From Lachnospiraceae bacterium (GTDB lineage: Bacteria; Bacillota; Clostridia; Lachnospirales; Lachnospiraceae), in the NCBI GenBank assembly GCA_015258065.1, contig JABZIZ010000001.1, positions 1-64,000 of the forward strand: DNA of 64,000 nt. The letters run 5' to 3'. The notes beneath the pieces were generated by a model. It had not been told where the DNA came from and did no database searches. It worked only from the letters and a program-made list of their open reading frames with translations. Both the position numbers and the translations under genes were made by a program. Every line of letters begins with the position of its first letter. Position 1 is the stretch's first letter. Shown in pieces: positions 48,642 to 57,518 of the stretch.

Positions 48642-49601
48642 TTAGGCGTTGCTCTCTCCTGTCCTGAGGGACAGTCCCAATTCCTTTAACTTCTCCAGAA
48701 CCTCTTCCAGTGACTTTCTTCCCAGATTGCGAACCTTCATCATATCATCGGGCGTCTTACTGGTCAATTCCTCTACGGTATTGATTCCGGCTCTCTTCAG
48801 GCAGTTGAAAGAACGAACGGAGAGCTCAAGCTCGTCAATGCTCATTTCAAGCACCTTTTCTCTCTCGTCATTTTCCTTCTCTACCATGACCTCTGCCGTC
48901 TTTGCATTCTCGGAAAGGTTGATAAAGAGACTCAGATGCTCGCTCAACACCTTTGCAGCAAGGGATACTGCTTCATCCGGAGCCAGCGTTCCATTGGTAA
49001 ACACATCCATGGTCAACTTATCAAAATCAGTCACCTGACCAACACGCGTGTTCTCTACAGAGATATTTACCCTCTCTACCGGGGTATAAATGGAATCCAC
49101 TGCAATGACTCCGATGGGAAGATCATCGGTTTTATTCCGATCCGCACCCACATAGCCTCTGCCGTTTGTAATAATGAGCTCCATATAAAGCTTTGCATCT
49201 CTGCCGGAGAGCGTTGCAATGACCAGATCGGGATTCATGATCTCCAGATCCTGATCCACCTGAATATCCGAGGCATGTACCACGCCCTCTCCGTTAAATT
49301 CAATATAAGCCGTCTTCGGCTCGTCATTCATCGAATTGTTGCGAATGGCAAGACTCTTGATGTTCATCACAATTTCCGTCACATCCTCTTTTACACCGGG
49401 GATGGATGAAAACTCGTGAAGAACTCCCTCAATTTTAATTTGACTGACAGCTGTTCCCGGCAGGGAAGATAACATGATCCTGCGGAGGGAGTTGCCAAGC
49501 GTTGTGCCGTATCCTCTCTCGAGCGGTTCCACAACGAACTTTCCATATTGGTGATCCTCAGAGATTTCAGCAACTTCAATATTGGGTCTCTCGAAATCGA
49601 A
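48642..49601 (-). CDS. rpoA: RNA polymerase subunit alpha
   Basis: 319 residues. The N-terminal domain has VEPLERGYGTTLGNSLRRIMLSSLPG (assembly), and the C-terminal domain from about residue 245 has ELSVRSFNCLKRAGINTVEEL and VRNLGRKSLEEV (DNA and activator contacts). The start is TTG 49601 with AAAGGAGG 8 nt before it; the longer frame has no support. The order rpsD-rpoA-rplQ is conserved. Confidence 0.98.
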   Translation of the reverse strand, partial: FDFERPNIEVAEISEDHQYGKFVVEPLERGYGTTLGNSLRRIMLSSLPGTAVSQIKIEGVLHEFSSIPGVKEDVTEIVMNIKSLAIRNNSMNDEPKTAYIEFNGEGVVHASDIQVDQDLEIMNPDLVIATLSGRDAKLYMELIITNGRGYVGADRNKTDDLPIGVIAVDSIYTPVERVNISVENTRVGQVTDFDKLTMDVFTNGTLAPDEAVSLAAKVLSEHLSLFINLSENAKTAEVMVEKENDEREKVLEMSIDELELSVRSFNCLKRAGINTVEELTSKTPDDMMKVRNLGRKSLEEVLEKLKELGLSLRTGESNA

Positions 49602-49658
49602 CAATGATATTTCCTCCTTTGCTGATGGCACCAAGACCTGCTCTGAATGTCAGAATGA

Positions 49659-50252
49659 TTACTTGGAATACAACTCGACGATCAGCATTTCGTTTACAGG
49701 AACATCAATCGCTTCTCTGGAAGGGAACTCTTTGATGGTTGCCTTCATTGCCTCTTTGTCCAGATCCAGCCACTCCGGTACGATTCTAGCGCCGGTCGTT
49801 TCTACAATGTCTTTGAAGCGCTGCATACTCTTCGCTTCTTCTTTTACCTCAACTACATCGCCCACACGGATCTGGTAAGACGGAATGTTAATGGTCTTGC
49901 CGTTAACCATGACAAATTTATGCAACACGACCTGTCTGGCTTCTCTTCTGGTTCTTGCGAAACCAAGACGGAAAACCACATTGTCCAGTCTACGCTCCAG
50001 AAGAACCATCAGGTTCTCGCCCGGCAGCCCCTTCATGCGGTCCGCTCTCTTATAATAGTTGCGGAAAGGCTTTTCAAGCACGCCATAGATGAACTTGGCT
50101 TTCTGCTTCTCTCTCAGCTGCAAACCGTATTCGCTCATCTTACGGTTGGTTCTGTGCGGTGCTCTCTTGGATTTCTTGTCGTATCCGAGAAAAGTCGGAT
50201 CCAGTTCCAGAGATCTGCATCTTTTCAGTACCGGTGTTCTATTAACTGCCAT
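49659..50252 (-). CDS. rpsD: 30S ribosomal protein S4
   Basis: 197 residues. It has the S4 RNA-binding domain with ERRLDNVVFRLGFARTRREARQVVLHKFVMVNG. The N-terminus lacks the zinc cysteines found in some S4 proteins (RCRSLELDP has one). Early 16S-binding assembly protein. ATG 50252 with GAAAGGAG 7 nt before it. Confidence 0.98.
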   Translation of the reverse strand: MAVNRTPVLKRCRSLELDPTFLGYDKKSKRAPHRTNRKMSEYGLQLREKQKAKFIYGVLEKPFRNYYKRADRMKGLPGENLMVLLERRLDNVVFRLGFARTRREARQVVLHKFVMVNGKTINIPSYQIRVGDVVEVKEEAKSMQRFKDIVETTGARIVPEWLDLDKEAMKATIKEFPSREAIDVPVNEMLIVELYSK

Positions 50253-50328
50253 TCTTCGGCTCCTTTCAATCGCATGCCGTTTACAGCGCATCGCCTTCTT
50301 CCGGCTACTCCTGCTACCATGCTAAAGC

Positions 50329-50739
50329 TTATACACGACGTCTCTTAGGCGGACGGCATCCATTATGCGGTACCGGAGTCACATCCGTAATGCTGGTGAC
50401 GGTCAATCCGTTTGCAGCCAGTGCACGGATTGCAGCTTCTCTTCCCGTTCCAGGACCTTTCACGAAAACATCCACATATTTGAGACCGTGGATCTGTGCA
50501 GCCCTAGTTGCTGTTTCGGAAGCCATTTGTGCAGCATAAGGAGTAGATTTCCTTGAACCTTTAAATCCCAGACCGCCGGCACTCGCCCAGCTCAGCGCAT
50601 TTCCAGCTGCATCCGTAAGGGTGACAATCGTGTTGTTAAAGGATGCCTGAATATGTGCCTGTCCGCGTTCAACGTTTTTCTTTACGCGCTTTTTGCCCGT
50701 CTTTGCAGCAGCAGCGCTCTTCTGTTGTTTTCCAGCCAT
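50329..50739 (-). CDS. rpsK: 30S ribosomal protein S11
   Basis: 136 residues. A basic lysine/alanine-rich N-terminus is followed by GQAHIQASFNNTIVTLTDAAGNALSW and a C-terminal PVPHNGCRPPKRRRV, all typical. Platform protein of the small subunit. Between rpsM and rpsD as in all Bacillota. Confidence 0.98.
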   Translation of the reverse strand: MAGKQQKSAAAAKTGKKRVKKNVERGQAHIQASFNNTIVTLTDAAGNALSWASAGGLGFKGSRKSTPYAAQMASETATRAAQIHGLKYVDVFVKGPGTGREAAIRALAANGLTVTSITDVTPVPHNGCRPPKRRRV

Positions 50740-50781
50740 AAAACTAACCTACTTTCCTTTCTGTCATGTTTGGGTCAAACT

Positions 50782-51150
50782 TTATTTCTTCTTGTTTGCG
50801 ATGGTTCTCTTCGGTCCCTTTTTGGTTCTTGCATTGGTCTTCGTCCTCTGACCTCTGCAAGGCAGTCCCTTGCGGTGACGGCTACCCCTGTAGGAACCGA
50901 TTTCCGTCAGTCTCTTGATGTTCATGGCGACTTCTCTTCTGAGGTCACCTTCCACCATATATTGATCTCCGATGATATCGGCTAACTTTCTCACCTCATT
51001 ATCGGTCAAATCACGCACACGCGTATCGGGATTCACTCCGGCTGCCTCCAGAATCTTATTGGAGGAAGTTCTCCCGATTCCAAAAATATAAGTCAGTCCG
51101 ATTTCCACACGCTTGTCTCTAGGTAAATCCACGCCTGCAATACGAGCCAT
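50782..51150 (-). CDS. rpsM: 30S ribosomal protein S13
   Basis: 122 residues. MARIAGVDLPRDKRVEIGLTYIFGIGRTSS and the basic C-terminal SYRGSRHRKGLPCRGQRTKTNARTKKG. It contacts the 50S subunit and the P-site tRNA. Located between rpmJ and rpsK. Confidence 0.98.
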   Translation of the reverse strand: MARIAGVDLPRDKRVEIGLTYIFGIGRTSSNKILEAAGVNPDTRVRDLTDNEVRKLADIIGDQYMVEGDLRREVAMNIKRLTEIGSYRGSRHRKGLPCRGQRTKTNARTKKGPKRTIANKKK

Positions 51151-51310
51151 TCTGTTTTCCTTTCTTTCTCTTCCTATCGGTTACTTGTTTGATTGGGAAT
51201 GATCCTGCTTGCACCTTCTGCAAATTCTCGCAGTTTCATTCCAGACAGGGACAATCTTGTCCGTCCTTTCCAATACGCATTGGTATCAAAAAGCAATAAG
51301 CGGCCCGTCC

Positions 51311-51424
51311 TTAGCCCTGTCTTTGTTTGTGCTTCGGATTCTCACAGATGATCCGAACCACGCCTTTTCTTTTGACAACCTTGCACTTCTCGCACATCGG
51401 TTTCACAGAAGATCTGACCTTCAT
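51311..51424 (-). CDS. rpmJ: 50S ribosomal protein L36
   Basis: 37 residues, MKVRSSVKPMCEKCKVVKRKG followed by RIICENPKHKQRQG. The zinc-binding Cys11, Cys14, Cys27 and His32 are all present, so it is the zinc form. AAAGGAGA lies just before the ATG. Short gene between infA and rpsM. Confidence 0.97.
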   Translation of the reverse strand: MKVRSSVKPMCEKCKVVKRKGVVRIICENPKHKQRQG

Positions 51425-51501
51425 CGCATTCTCCTTTCTGTTTGAATAAAACAGAGTTACATCACAATCATGCAAAAAATACCTGCACAAGAGCGGGAGT
51501 T

Positions 51502-51530
51502 ATTATAGCATATTTGAAATTTGAAAGCAA
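51502..51530 (-). promoter_or_regulatory. Internal promoter upstream of rpmJ
   Basis: TTGCTT (51525-51530), 17-nt spacer and an extended -10, TGCTATAAT (TATAAT at 51502-51507), on the minus strand in the infA-rpmJ gap. It would add transcription of rpmJ-rpsM-rpsK-rpsD-rpoA-rplQ. Confidence 0.6.
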
Positions 51531-51533
51531 GTG

Positions 51534-51752
51534 TTACTTATCTCTCCAGATGATTCTTCCCTTAGACAGGTCATAGGGAGAAAGTTCCATCGTTACCTTG
51601 TCACCCGGCAGGATCCGGATGAAGTTCTGCCGGAGTTTCCCGCTGATATGTGCGAGAACGATGTGTCCGTTCTCCAGTTCCACACGGAACATCGTATTCG
51701 GCAGCTTCTCAACGACCTTGCCTTCAATCTCAATTACATCCGCTTTTGACAT
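51534..51752 (-). CDS. infA: Translation initiation factor IF-1
   Basis: 72 residues, the standard OB-fold factor: DVIEIEGKVVEKLPNTMFRVELENGH...DKVTMELSPYDLSKGRIIWR. Binds the ribosomal A site during initiation. Directly follows adk here; a methionine aminopeptidase gene (map) is usually between them. GGAGA lies before the ATG. Confidence 0.98.
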   Translation of the reverse strand: MSKADVIEIEGKVVEKLPNTMFRVELENGHIVLAHISGKLRQNFIRILPGDKVTMELSPYDLSKGRIIWRDK

Positions 51753-51774
51753 AAAATCTGTTCTCCTGCATCAT

Positions 51775-52416
51775 TTAAGACAAAATTTGACAAATGTCCG
51801 TAAAGACATCATCCATATCCTTGGTTCCGTCGACGGTCTTTAAAATCTTTTTGTCCTCATAATAATGAATGAGCGGCTGTGTCTGTTCATGATAGACTTC
51901 CAACCTGTGTTTGACCGTCTCCGCTTTATCATCATCCCGCTGTGTAAGAGAGGATCCGCACTTATCGCAAACGCCTTCCTTCTTCGGTTTGATAAATTCC
52001 GTATGATAGATGGATCCGCACTTCGGGCAACTGCGTCTTCCGCTCATGCGGTGAATGATATTCTCGTCCGGCACTTCAATGTTAATGGCAAAGTCCACCC
52101 GGTCATTCCGCTTTTCCAGCTCTTCTTCCAGGACACCGGCCTGCGGAATCGTACGCGGGAAGCCGTCTAGCACATAACCGTTTTCACAATCCTTCTGCGC
52201 TACCCGGTCTAACAGCATGGCCACCGTAAGTTCATCCGGCACCAGGGAACCGGCATCCATATAGGTTTTGGCCTGTTTCCCAAGCTCTGTACCGTTCTTG
52301 ATGTTTTCACGAAAAATATCACCGGTGGATATGTGCGGGATATGCTCTTTTTCCGCAATGCGATCCGCCTGGGTTCCCTTCCCTGCGCCCGGTGCGCCTA
52401 ACATGATAATCTTCAT
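51775..52416 (-). CDS. adk: Adenylate kinase
   Basis: 213 residues. P-loop GAPGAGKGTQ at residues 7-16, the ISTGDIFRENI region, and a long LID domain with a zinc site (CPKCG...CDKCG), typical of Gram-positive Adk. Converts AMP and ATP to ADP. Follows secY by 26 bases. Confidence 0.98.
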   Translation of the reverse strand: MKIIMLGAPGAGKGTQADRIAEKEHIPHISTGDIFRENIKNGTELGKQAKTYMDAGSLVPDELTVAMLLDRVAQKDCENGYVLDGFPRTIPQAGVLEEELEKRNDRVDFAINIEVPDENIIHRMSGRRSCPKCGSIYHTEFIKPKKEGVCDKCGSSLTQRDDDKAETVKHRLEVYHEQTQPLIHYYEDKKILKTVDGTKDMDDVFTDICQILS

Positions 52417-52442
52417 CCGTATCCCTCTCTGCTTCCCTACGC

Positions 52443-53771
52443 TCAGCTGTCCAGAAAGCCCTTGTAGTTCCGAACCAGCATCTGCGACTCGATTGCTTTC
52501 AGTGTTTCCAGAATGACGCTGACAATAATGATCAGGCTGGTTCCGCCGAATGATACATCTGCTTTAAACAGCCCGTTGAACATGATCGGGAGTACTCCGA
52601 CAATGGTCAGCCCGATGGCGCCGATGAAAATGATATAGTTCAGAATTTTTGTCAGGTAATCACTGGTCGGTTTTCCCGGACGAACCCCCGGAATAAAGCC
52701 GCCCTGTTTCTTCATATTATCCGCGATTTCTAGCGGATTAAAGGTGATGGACGTGTAAAAATAAGCAAAGAAAATCAGAAGCAGCACATAGCCGATCAGT
52801 CCCAGCGAATACTTCCATGCCGCCGGATTAAACCACATTCCCTGATTCAGATAAAGGGAAAGTTCCGACCAAATTTTCCCGTCCCAGTTAAAAAACTGTC
52901 CCAGCATCAGCGGCGTCTGGAAAAGAGAAATGGCAAAGATAATCGGCATAACCCCGGCGGTATTAACCTTAAGAGGAATCTCTGCGGAATTTCCGCCAAG
53001 CATTCTTCTGCCCTGTAACTTCTTGGCATATTGCACCGGAATTCTGCGCTCTGCCCCGTTTAAGATAACGACGATCACCACCATGGCAATGATGATGGCG
53101 ACAATCACAATCGCTGCAAGAGCCGCCTGAATCACCGTTTTATCGGAGGTGAGGACGAATTGATGAAAAAGTCCTGCGACATCTCCCGGCATTCTGGAGA
53201 TAATGTTAATCACCAGAACGATCGAAATTCCGTTTCCCACCCCTTTGTCGGTGATGCGTTCTCCCAGCCACATCATCAGCGCACTGCCGGCAGTCAGAGA
53301 AGCTACAATCTGAACTACCACAAGCGGATTCCTTATCGTCAGAAATCCGCTCTGCCTGTAAAAGTTAATTCCCATCACCGTCGACTGCATCACTGCCAAC
53401 CCGATGGTAATCAGTCTGGTTGCCTGCGTCAGCTTTTTCCGTCCTTCTTCCCCGTCTTTTTGCATTTCTTCCAGAGAAGGGAAGGCAATGGTTAAAAGCT
53501 GGATGATGATGGATGATGTGATATAGGGTGTGATGTTCAGCGCCAGAATCGACATGTTCTCAAAGGAACCGCCGGTAAATACGTTTACAAAACCCAGTGC
53601 ATTCGTCCCGGAGTTGGAGGCTTTCATAAACCATTCCCGAAAGACTGCTGTATTGATGCCCGGAACCGGAATGGTCGATCCCAGGCGAATCACGATCAGC
53701 ATGAGAAATGTGAAGAAGATCTTCCTCCGAATCTCTTTCGTTTTGAATGCGTTCTTCACAGTGGCAAACAT
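52443..53771 (-). CDS. secY: Protein translocase subunit SecY
   Basis: 442 residues, ten membrane helices. It carries GSTIPVPGINT in the first periplasmic loop, GNGISIVLVINIISRMP in the middle, and FNPLEIADNMKKQGGFIPGVRPGKPT in the large cytoplasmic loop. It forms the Sec channel. Its ATG shares one base with the rplO stop (TGATG), so translation is coupled. Confidence 0.98.
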   Translation of the reverse strand: MFATVKNAFKTKEIRRKIFFTFLMLIVIRLGSTIPVPGINTAVFREWFMKASNSGTNALGFVNVFTGGSFENMSILALNITPYITSSIIIQLLTIAFPSLEEMQKDGEEGRKKLTQATRLITIGLAVMQSTVMGINFYRQSGFLTIRNPLVVVQIVASLTAGSALMMWLGERITDKGVGNGISIVLVINIISRMPGDVAGLFHQFVLTSDKTVIQAALAAIVIVAIIIAMVVIVVILNGAERRIPVQYAKKLQGRRMLGGNSAEIPLKVNTAGVMPIIFAISLFQTPLMLGQFFNWDGKIWSELSLYLNQGMWFNPAAWKYSLGLIGYVLLLIFFAYFYTSITFNPLEIADNMKKQGGFIPGVRPGKPTSDYLTKILNYIIFIGAIGLTIVGVLPIMFNGLFKADVSFGGTSLIIIVSVILETLKAIESQMLVRNYKGFLDS

Positions 53772-54208
53772 CAGATCACCTCTGCTGTTCCGCCAAGTTC
53801 CTCAATCTTCTTTTTGGCTGATTCACTGAATGCATTCACCTTGACGTTTAATTTCTTCGTGAACTCACCGTTTCCAAGCACCTTCACGCCGTCGTAGGTG
53901 TGCTTGATAATGCCTTTTTCCAGAAGCGTTTCTACTTCCACGGTAGCCCCGTTTTCAAAACCTTCTAACGCACTCAGATTGATGGCAACAATATTCTTGT
54001 GATTTCTGTTCTGGAAGCCCCTCTTGGGAAGTCTTCTGAACAAAGGCATCTGACCGCCTTCAAATCCCGGTCTGGGTGCGCCGGAACGAGCCTTCTGTCC
54101 CTTATGACCCTTGCCTGCGGTTTTGCCGTTTCCCGATGCATGTCCGCGGCCTTTTCTATAGCAATCTCTCACAGAGCCCTCAGCAGGTCTCAAATTTGAT
54201 AATTCCAT
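53771..54208 (-). CDS. rplO: 50S ribosomal protein L15
   Basis: 145 residues. The glycine- and arginine-rich N-terminus RKGRGHASGNGKTAGKGHKGQKARSG and the L15 domain with NIVAINLSAL are typical. Late assembly protein. Its 3' end carries the secY ribosome site. Confidence 0.98.
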   Translation of the reverse strand: MELSNLRPAEGSVRDCYRKGRGHASGNGKTAGKGHKGQKARSGAPRPGFEGGQMPLFRRLPKRGFQNRNHKNIVAINLSALEGFENGATVEVETLLEKGIIKHTYDGVKVLGNGEFTKKLNVKVNAFSESAKKKIEELGGTAEVI

Positions 54209-54270
54209 GTTTAACCTCCATCGTGGTTCCTGGCGTTAAAGCTTCTTCCCCTTCGTTACCCTTCGGGAAC

Positions 54271-54462
54271 TTACGCCTCAACCTCTTCCACCTTCACCAT
54301 GTGCTTGATCTGCTGAATCTGTCCTCTGGTGGAATCGTTATCCGGCAGAACCACACTGCTGTTCAGTTTCTTGAATCCCATGGATTTCACGGTCGCTCTG
54401 TGCTTGGGAATCGCACCGATCGTGGATTTTACCAGGGTGATTTTTAACTTCTTATCACTCAT
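54271..54462 (-). CDS. rpmD: 50S ribosomal protein L30
   Basis: 63 residues: LKITLVKSTIGAIPKHRATVKSMGFKKLNSSVVLPDN. Normal length for the bacterial short form. Located between rpsE and rplO. Confidence 0.97.
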   Translation of the reverse strand: MSDKKLKITLVKSTIGAIPKHRATVKSMGFKKLNSSVVLPDNDSTRGQIQQIKHMVKVEEVEA

Positions 54463-54491
54463 GACTTTCCTCTCTTTCCTGATCGTCCGTA

Positions 54492-55001
54492 TTAAGCCAT
54501 TACTTCTTCTACAGACTTGCCACGCATCTTGGCCACTCCTTCCGGAGTCTTCAGTGCTGCCAGACCGTTGATCGTTGCGATGACGACATTCTGTTTATTG
54601 TTGGAGCCGAGTGACTTGGTACGAATGTTCTGAATGCCTGCCAGTTCGCAGACGCTTCGTGCAGGGCCTCCCGCAATAATACCGGTACCTTCCGGGCTCT
54701 TCTTTAACAGAACCTCGGCGGAGCCGAATTTGCCGATGAAATCATGGGTAATGGAGTGATTTTCATCAAGCGGCACCTCAATCAGGTTCTTCGTCGCATC
54801 CTCTTTGCCCTTGCGAATGGCATCCGGAATTTCAGTCGCCTTTCCAAGACCGACGCCCACATGCCCGTTGTTGTCGCCTACCAGAACGAGGGCGGTAAAT
54901 TTCATGTTGCGGCCACCCTTGACGACCTTGGTAACGCGTTTGATAGAAACCACTTTGTCGGTGAGCTCAAGCTGGCTTGCATCTATGATATTACGTCTCA
55001 T
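54492..55001 (-). CDS. rpsE: 30S ribosomal protein S5
   Basis: 169 residues. Double-stranded-RNA-binding-like N-terminal domain (ELTDKVVSIKRVTKVVKGGRNMKFTALVVVGD-type stretch) and EVLLKKSPEGTGIIAGGPARSVCELAGI. Functions in decoding fidelity. ATG 55001 lies 9 nt after AGGAGGAA; the longer open frame overlaps rplR. Confidence 0.98.
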   Translation of the reverse strand: MRRNIIDASQLELTDKVVSIKRVTKVVKGGRNMKFTALVLVGDNNGHVGVGLGKATEIPDAIRKGKEDATKNLIEVPLDENHSITHDFIGKFGSAEVLLKKSPEGTGIIAGGPARSVCELAGIQNIRTKSLGSNNKQNVVIATINGLAALKTPEGVAKMRGKSVEEVMA

Positions 55002-55017
55002 TATGATTTCTTCCTCC

Positions 55018-55386
55018 TTAGAATTCCAGGCCTGCTTTTCTCGCAGCATCCGCCAGTGCTTCTACCTTACCGTGGTAAATAAATCCGCCTCTGTCAAAAA
55101 CAACGGTTTTAATTCCTTTGTCCATCGCTCTTTTTGCGACCAGATCTCCGATATAAGCGGCTGCTTCCGTATCGTTGGTGTGTTTCAGCGCACCCTTTAC
55201 ATCCTTTTCTACGGTAGAAGCGGCTACCAGGGTCTTCCCTGCTTCGTCGTCAATAATCTGCGCATATACATGAGCGTCACTTCTGAACACGGCAAGACGC
55301 GGTCTTTCTGCGGTGCCGCTGAATCTGTTCCTGATTCTCAAGTGCTTCTTTTCACGCACCTTTTTCTTGGATTCTTTCTTTATCAT
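55018..55386 (-). CDS. rplR: 50S ribosomal protein L18
   Basis: 122 residues. Basic N-terminus KKVREKKHLRIRNRFSGTAERPRLAVFRSDAHVYAQIIDDE, then AYIGDLVAKRAMDKGIKTVVFDRGGFIYHGKVEALADAARKAGLEF. Binds 5S rRNA with L5. ATG 55386 preferred over the GTG before it, 6 nt after AGGAG. Confidence 0.98.
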   Translation of the reverse strand: MIKKESKKKVREKKHLRIRNRFSGTAERPRLAVFRSDAHVYAQIIDDEAGKTLVAASTVEKDVKGALKHTNDTEAAAYIGDLVAKRAMDKGIKTVVFDRGGFIYHGKVEALADAARKAGLEF

Positions 55387-55397
55387 CACGCTCTCCT

Positions 55398-55937
55398 TTA
55401 CTTCTTACCGGTCTTGCCGACTTTACGTCTGATCGTCTCATCCGCATACTTGATGCCCTTGCCCTTATAAGGTTCCGGTCTTCTCTGATCTCTGATGATG
55501 GCTGCGAACTGACCAACCGCTTCCTTATCGATCCCCTTCACGATGATGGCTTGTCCGTCCACAACCGTTTCCAGACCTTCGGGATCTTCCAGCTCAACCG
55601 GATGAGAATATCCGAGTGTCAGTGTGAGCGTTTTTCCCTTCTTGGCTGCTCTGTAGCCGACGCCCTGCACTTCCAGTTTCTTCTCGAAACCGGTATGTAC
55701 GCCGACAACCATATTATGCAAAAGGCTTCTGGTCAGCCCGTGCAGTGCCTTCGTCCTCTTCTGGTCATCCGGTCTTGTGATTTCGATTTCTCCATTTTCC
55801 TGCTTGATGACCAATTCGTGAGCAAATTCTCTCTCCAATGTGCCTTTCGGCCCCTTCACAGTCACCTTATTATTTTCTGCTACCTGAACGGTTACGCCGT
55901 CCGGGATCGCGATTGGCATTTTTCCGATTCGTGACAT
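55398..55937 (-). CDS. rplF: 50S ribosomal protein L6
   Basis: 179 residues. Two repeated L6 folds: MSRIGKMPIAIPDGV... and the C-terminal KEAVGQFAAIIRDQRRPEPYKGKGIKYADE, near the GTPase centre. AAGGAAGG lies before the ATG. Between rpsH and rplR. Confidence 0.98.
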   Translation of the reverse strand: MSRIGKMPIAIPDGVTVQVAENNKVTVKGPKGTLEREFAHELVIKQENGEIEITRPDDQKRTKALHGLTRSLLHNMVVGVHTGFEKKLEVQGVGYRAAKKGKTLTLTLGYSHPVELEDPEGLETVVDGQAIIVKGIDKEAVGQFAAIIRDQRRPEPYKGKGIKYADETIRRKVGKTGKK

Positions 55938-55959
55938 GCCCGTACCTTCCTTTCAATAA

Positions 55960-56364
55960 TTACCAAACAAACGCAAGCACTTCTCCGCCGACATTCAGCG
56001 ATCTTGCCTTTTTATCCGTCAAAATTCCCTGGTTTGTAGAAATGATTGCAATCCCCAGTCCGCCGAGCACCCTCGGGAGCTGGTCTTTGGAAGCGTAAAC
56101 ACGCAGTCCGGGTTTGGAAATGCGCTTCAGACCGGAAATGACTTTGTCATTTCTATCCGCACCGTACTTCAGTGCGATGTGAAGGTTCTTAAAGCCCTTC
56201 TCATCATCGACCACGTCCAGCTTTTTGATATAACCTTCCTCTAAAAGAATATTTGCAATTGCAAGCTTCACTCTTGAAGAAGGGACATCTACCGTATCAT
56301 GCTTTGCAGAATTTGCATTCCGAATTCTCGTGAGCATATCCGCAATAGGATCATTCATTGCCAT
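55960..56364 (-). CDS. rpsH: 30S ribosomal protein S8
   Basis: 134 residues. NDPIADMLTRIRNANSAKHDTVDVPSSRVKLAIANILLEEGYI at the start and GLGIAIISTNQGILTDKKARSLNVGGEVLAFVW at the end. Central-domain 16S binder; in many bacteria the translational repressor of the spc operon. AGGAGG lies 5 nt before the ATG. Confidence 0.98.
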   Translation of the reverse strand: MAMNDPIADMLTRIRNANSAKHDTVDVPSSRVKLAIANILLEEGYIKKLDVVDDEKGFKNLHIALKYGADRNDKVISGLKRISKPGLRVYASKDQLPRVLGGLGIAIISTNQGILTDKKARSLNVGGEVLAFVW

Positions 56365-56386
56365 GTTAACCTCCTGATTCCTCTCT

Positions 56387-56572
56387 TTACCAACTAGCCT
56401 TCTTCACGCCCGGAATCTGTCCCTTATATGCAAGTTCACGGAAGCAGATTCTGCAGATTCCAAATTTTCTGAGAACCGAATGCGGACGACCGCAGATTCT
56501 GCAGCGGGTATAAGCCCTTGTGGAGAACTTCGGCTTCATCTGCTGTTTGCGCTTCATGGATAACTTTGCCAT
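56387..56572 (-). CDS. rpsN: 30S ribosomal protein S14, zinc-binding type
   Basis: 61 residues. Cysteines in RCRICGRPHSVLRKFGICRICF form the two CxxC pairs of the short, zinc-containing (type Z) S14. No zinc-free paralogue is in the window. Between rplE and rpsH. Confidence 0.98.
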   Translation of the reverse strand: MAKLSMKRKQQMKPKFSTRAYTRCRICGRPHSVLRKFGICRICFRELAYKGQIPGVKKASW

Positions 56573-56591
56573 GCTCTTTCTTCCCTCCTAA

Positions 56592-57131
56592 TCAGTTTGC
56601 AAAAGGCATATTGAACAGTCTGAGCAGTTCGCGAGCCTCTTCATCCGTTTTTGCCGTTGTGGTAAAGATGATGTCCATTCCTCTGGTCTTGTCGATCTTG
56701 TCGTACTCAATTTCCGGGAAGATCAGCTGTTCTTTGATCCCAAGCGCATAATTGCCTCTGCCGTCAAAAGAGTTGGCACTCACTCCACGGAAGTCACGGA
56801 CACGGGGAAGCGCCAGGTTGACGAGGCGATCTAAAAACTCGTACATTTTTTCACCACGGAGGGTTACCTTGCATCCGATCGGCATTCCTTCTCTGATTTT
56901 AAAGTTTGCGATGGATTTCTTAGCCTTGGTATACACCGGCTTCTGCCCGGTGATGATGGTCATATCGTTTGCTGCGTTCTCCAGAACCTTCGCATTCTCC
57001 TTTGCCTCTCCAACCGCCATATTTACGACGATCTTGTCAAGCTTCGGTACCTGCATCGCGTTCTTGTATCCGAACTTCTTCGTCATTGCAGCCACGATTT
57101 CGTTCTGGTATAAGTCTCTGTATCTGCTCAC
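56592..57131 (-). CDS. rplE: 50S ribosomal protein L5
   Basis: 179 residues. YKNAMQVPKLDKIVVNMAVGEAKENAKVLENA and GMPIGCKVTLRGEKMYEFLDRLVNLALPRVRDFRGV are canonical. Binds 5S rRNA in the central protuberance. Its start overlaps the rplX stop by 4 bases. Confidence 0.98.
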   Translation of the reverse strand: MSRYRDLYQNEIVAAMTKKFGYKNAMQVPKLDKIVVNMAVGEAKENAKVLENAANDMTIITGQKPVYTKAKKSIANFKIREGMPIGCKVTLRGEKMYEFLDRLVNLALPRVRDFRGVSANSFDGRGNYALGIKEQLIFPEIEYDKIDKTRGMDIIFTTTAKTDEEARELLRLFNMPFAN

Positions 57132-57508
57132 GACTTCTTGCCTTCCTTTCTTTTCGCCGAGGTTACTTCGTCGATCTTTTCACCCGTTGCCTTGGCGTAG
57201 CGGTATTTTTTGCCGTCCTCGATCTTGAATCCGACACGAGTAGGCTTTCCGTTGTGCAGCAGCATCACGTTTGAAATATCAATCGATGCTTCCACTTCCA
57301 CACGTCCGCCATTCTGATTGGTCATCGAGGGCTTCTCGTGTTTGGTTACCTTATGAAGGCCTTCCACAACCACTCTTCCACGTTTCGCATCCACAGACAG
57401 AACCTTGCCTTCCGCCGGCTTCTTGTCCTTGTCCTGAACGACCTGCGCAGCTTCCTTACCGGCGATCACGCGCACCATATCGCCCTTTTTAATCTTCATT
57501 GCAGCCAT
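57128..57508 (-). CDS. rplX: 50S ribosomal protein L24
   Basis: 126 residues, slightly long. A KOW motif begins at KKGDMVRVIAGKEA; a short insertion (DKDKKPAE) follows before GKVLSVDAKRGRVVVEGLH. Early 23S assembly factor. GGAGG lies 5 nt before the ATG. Confidence 0.97.
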   Translation of the reverse strand: MAAMKIKKGDMVRVIAGKEAAQVVQDKDKKPAEGKVLSVDAKRGRVVVEGLHKVTKHEKPSMTNQNGGRVEVEASIDISNVMLLHNGKPTRVGFKIEDGKKYRYAKATGEKIDEVTSAKRKEGKKS

Positions 57509-57518
57509 CGTGACCTCC

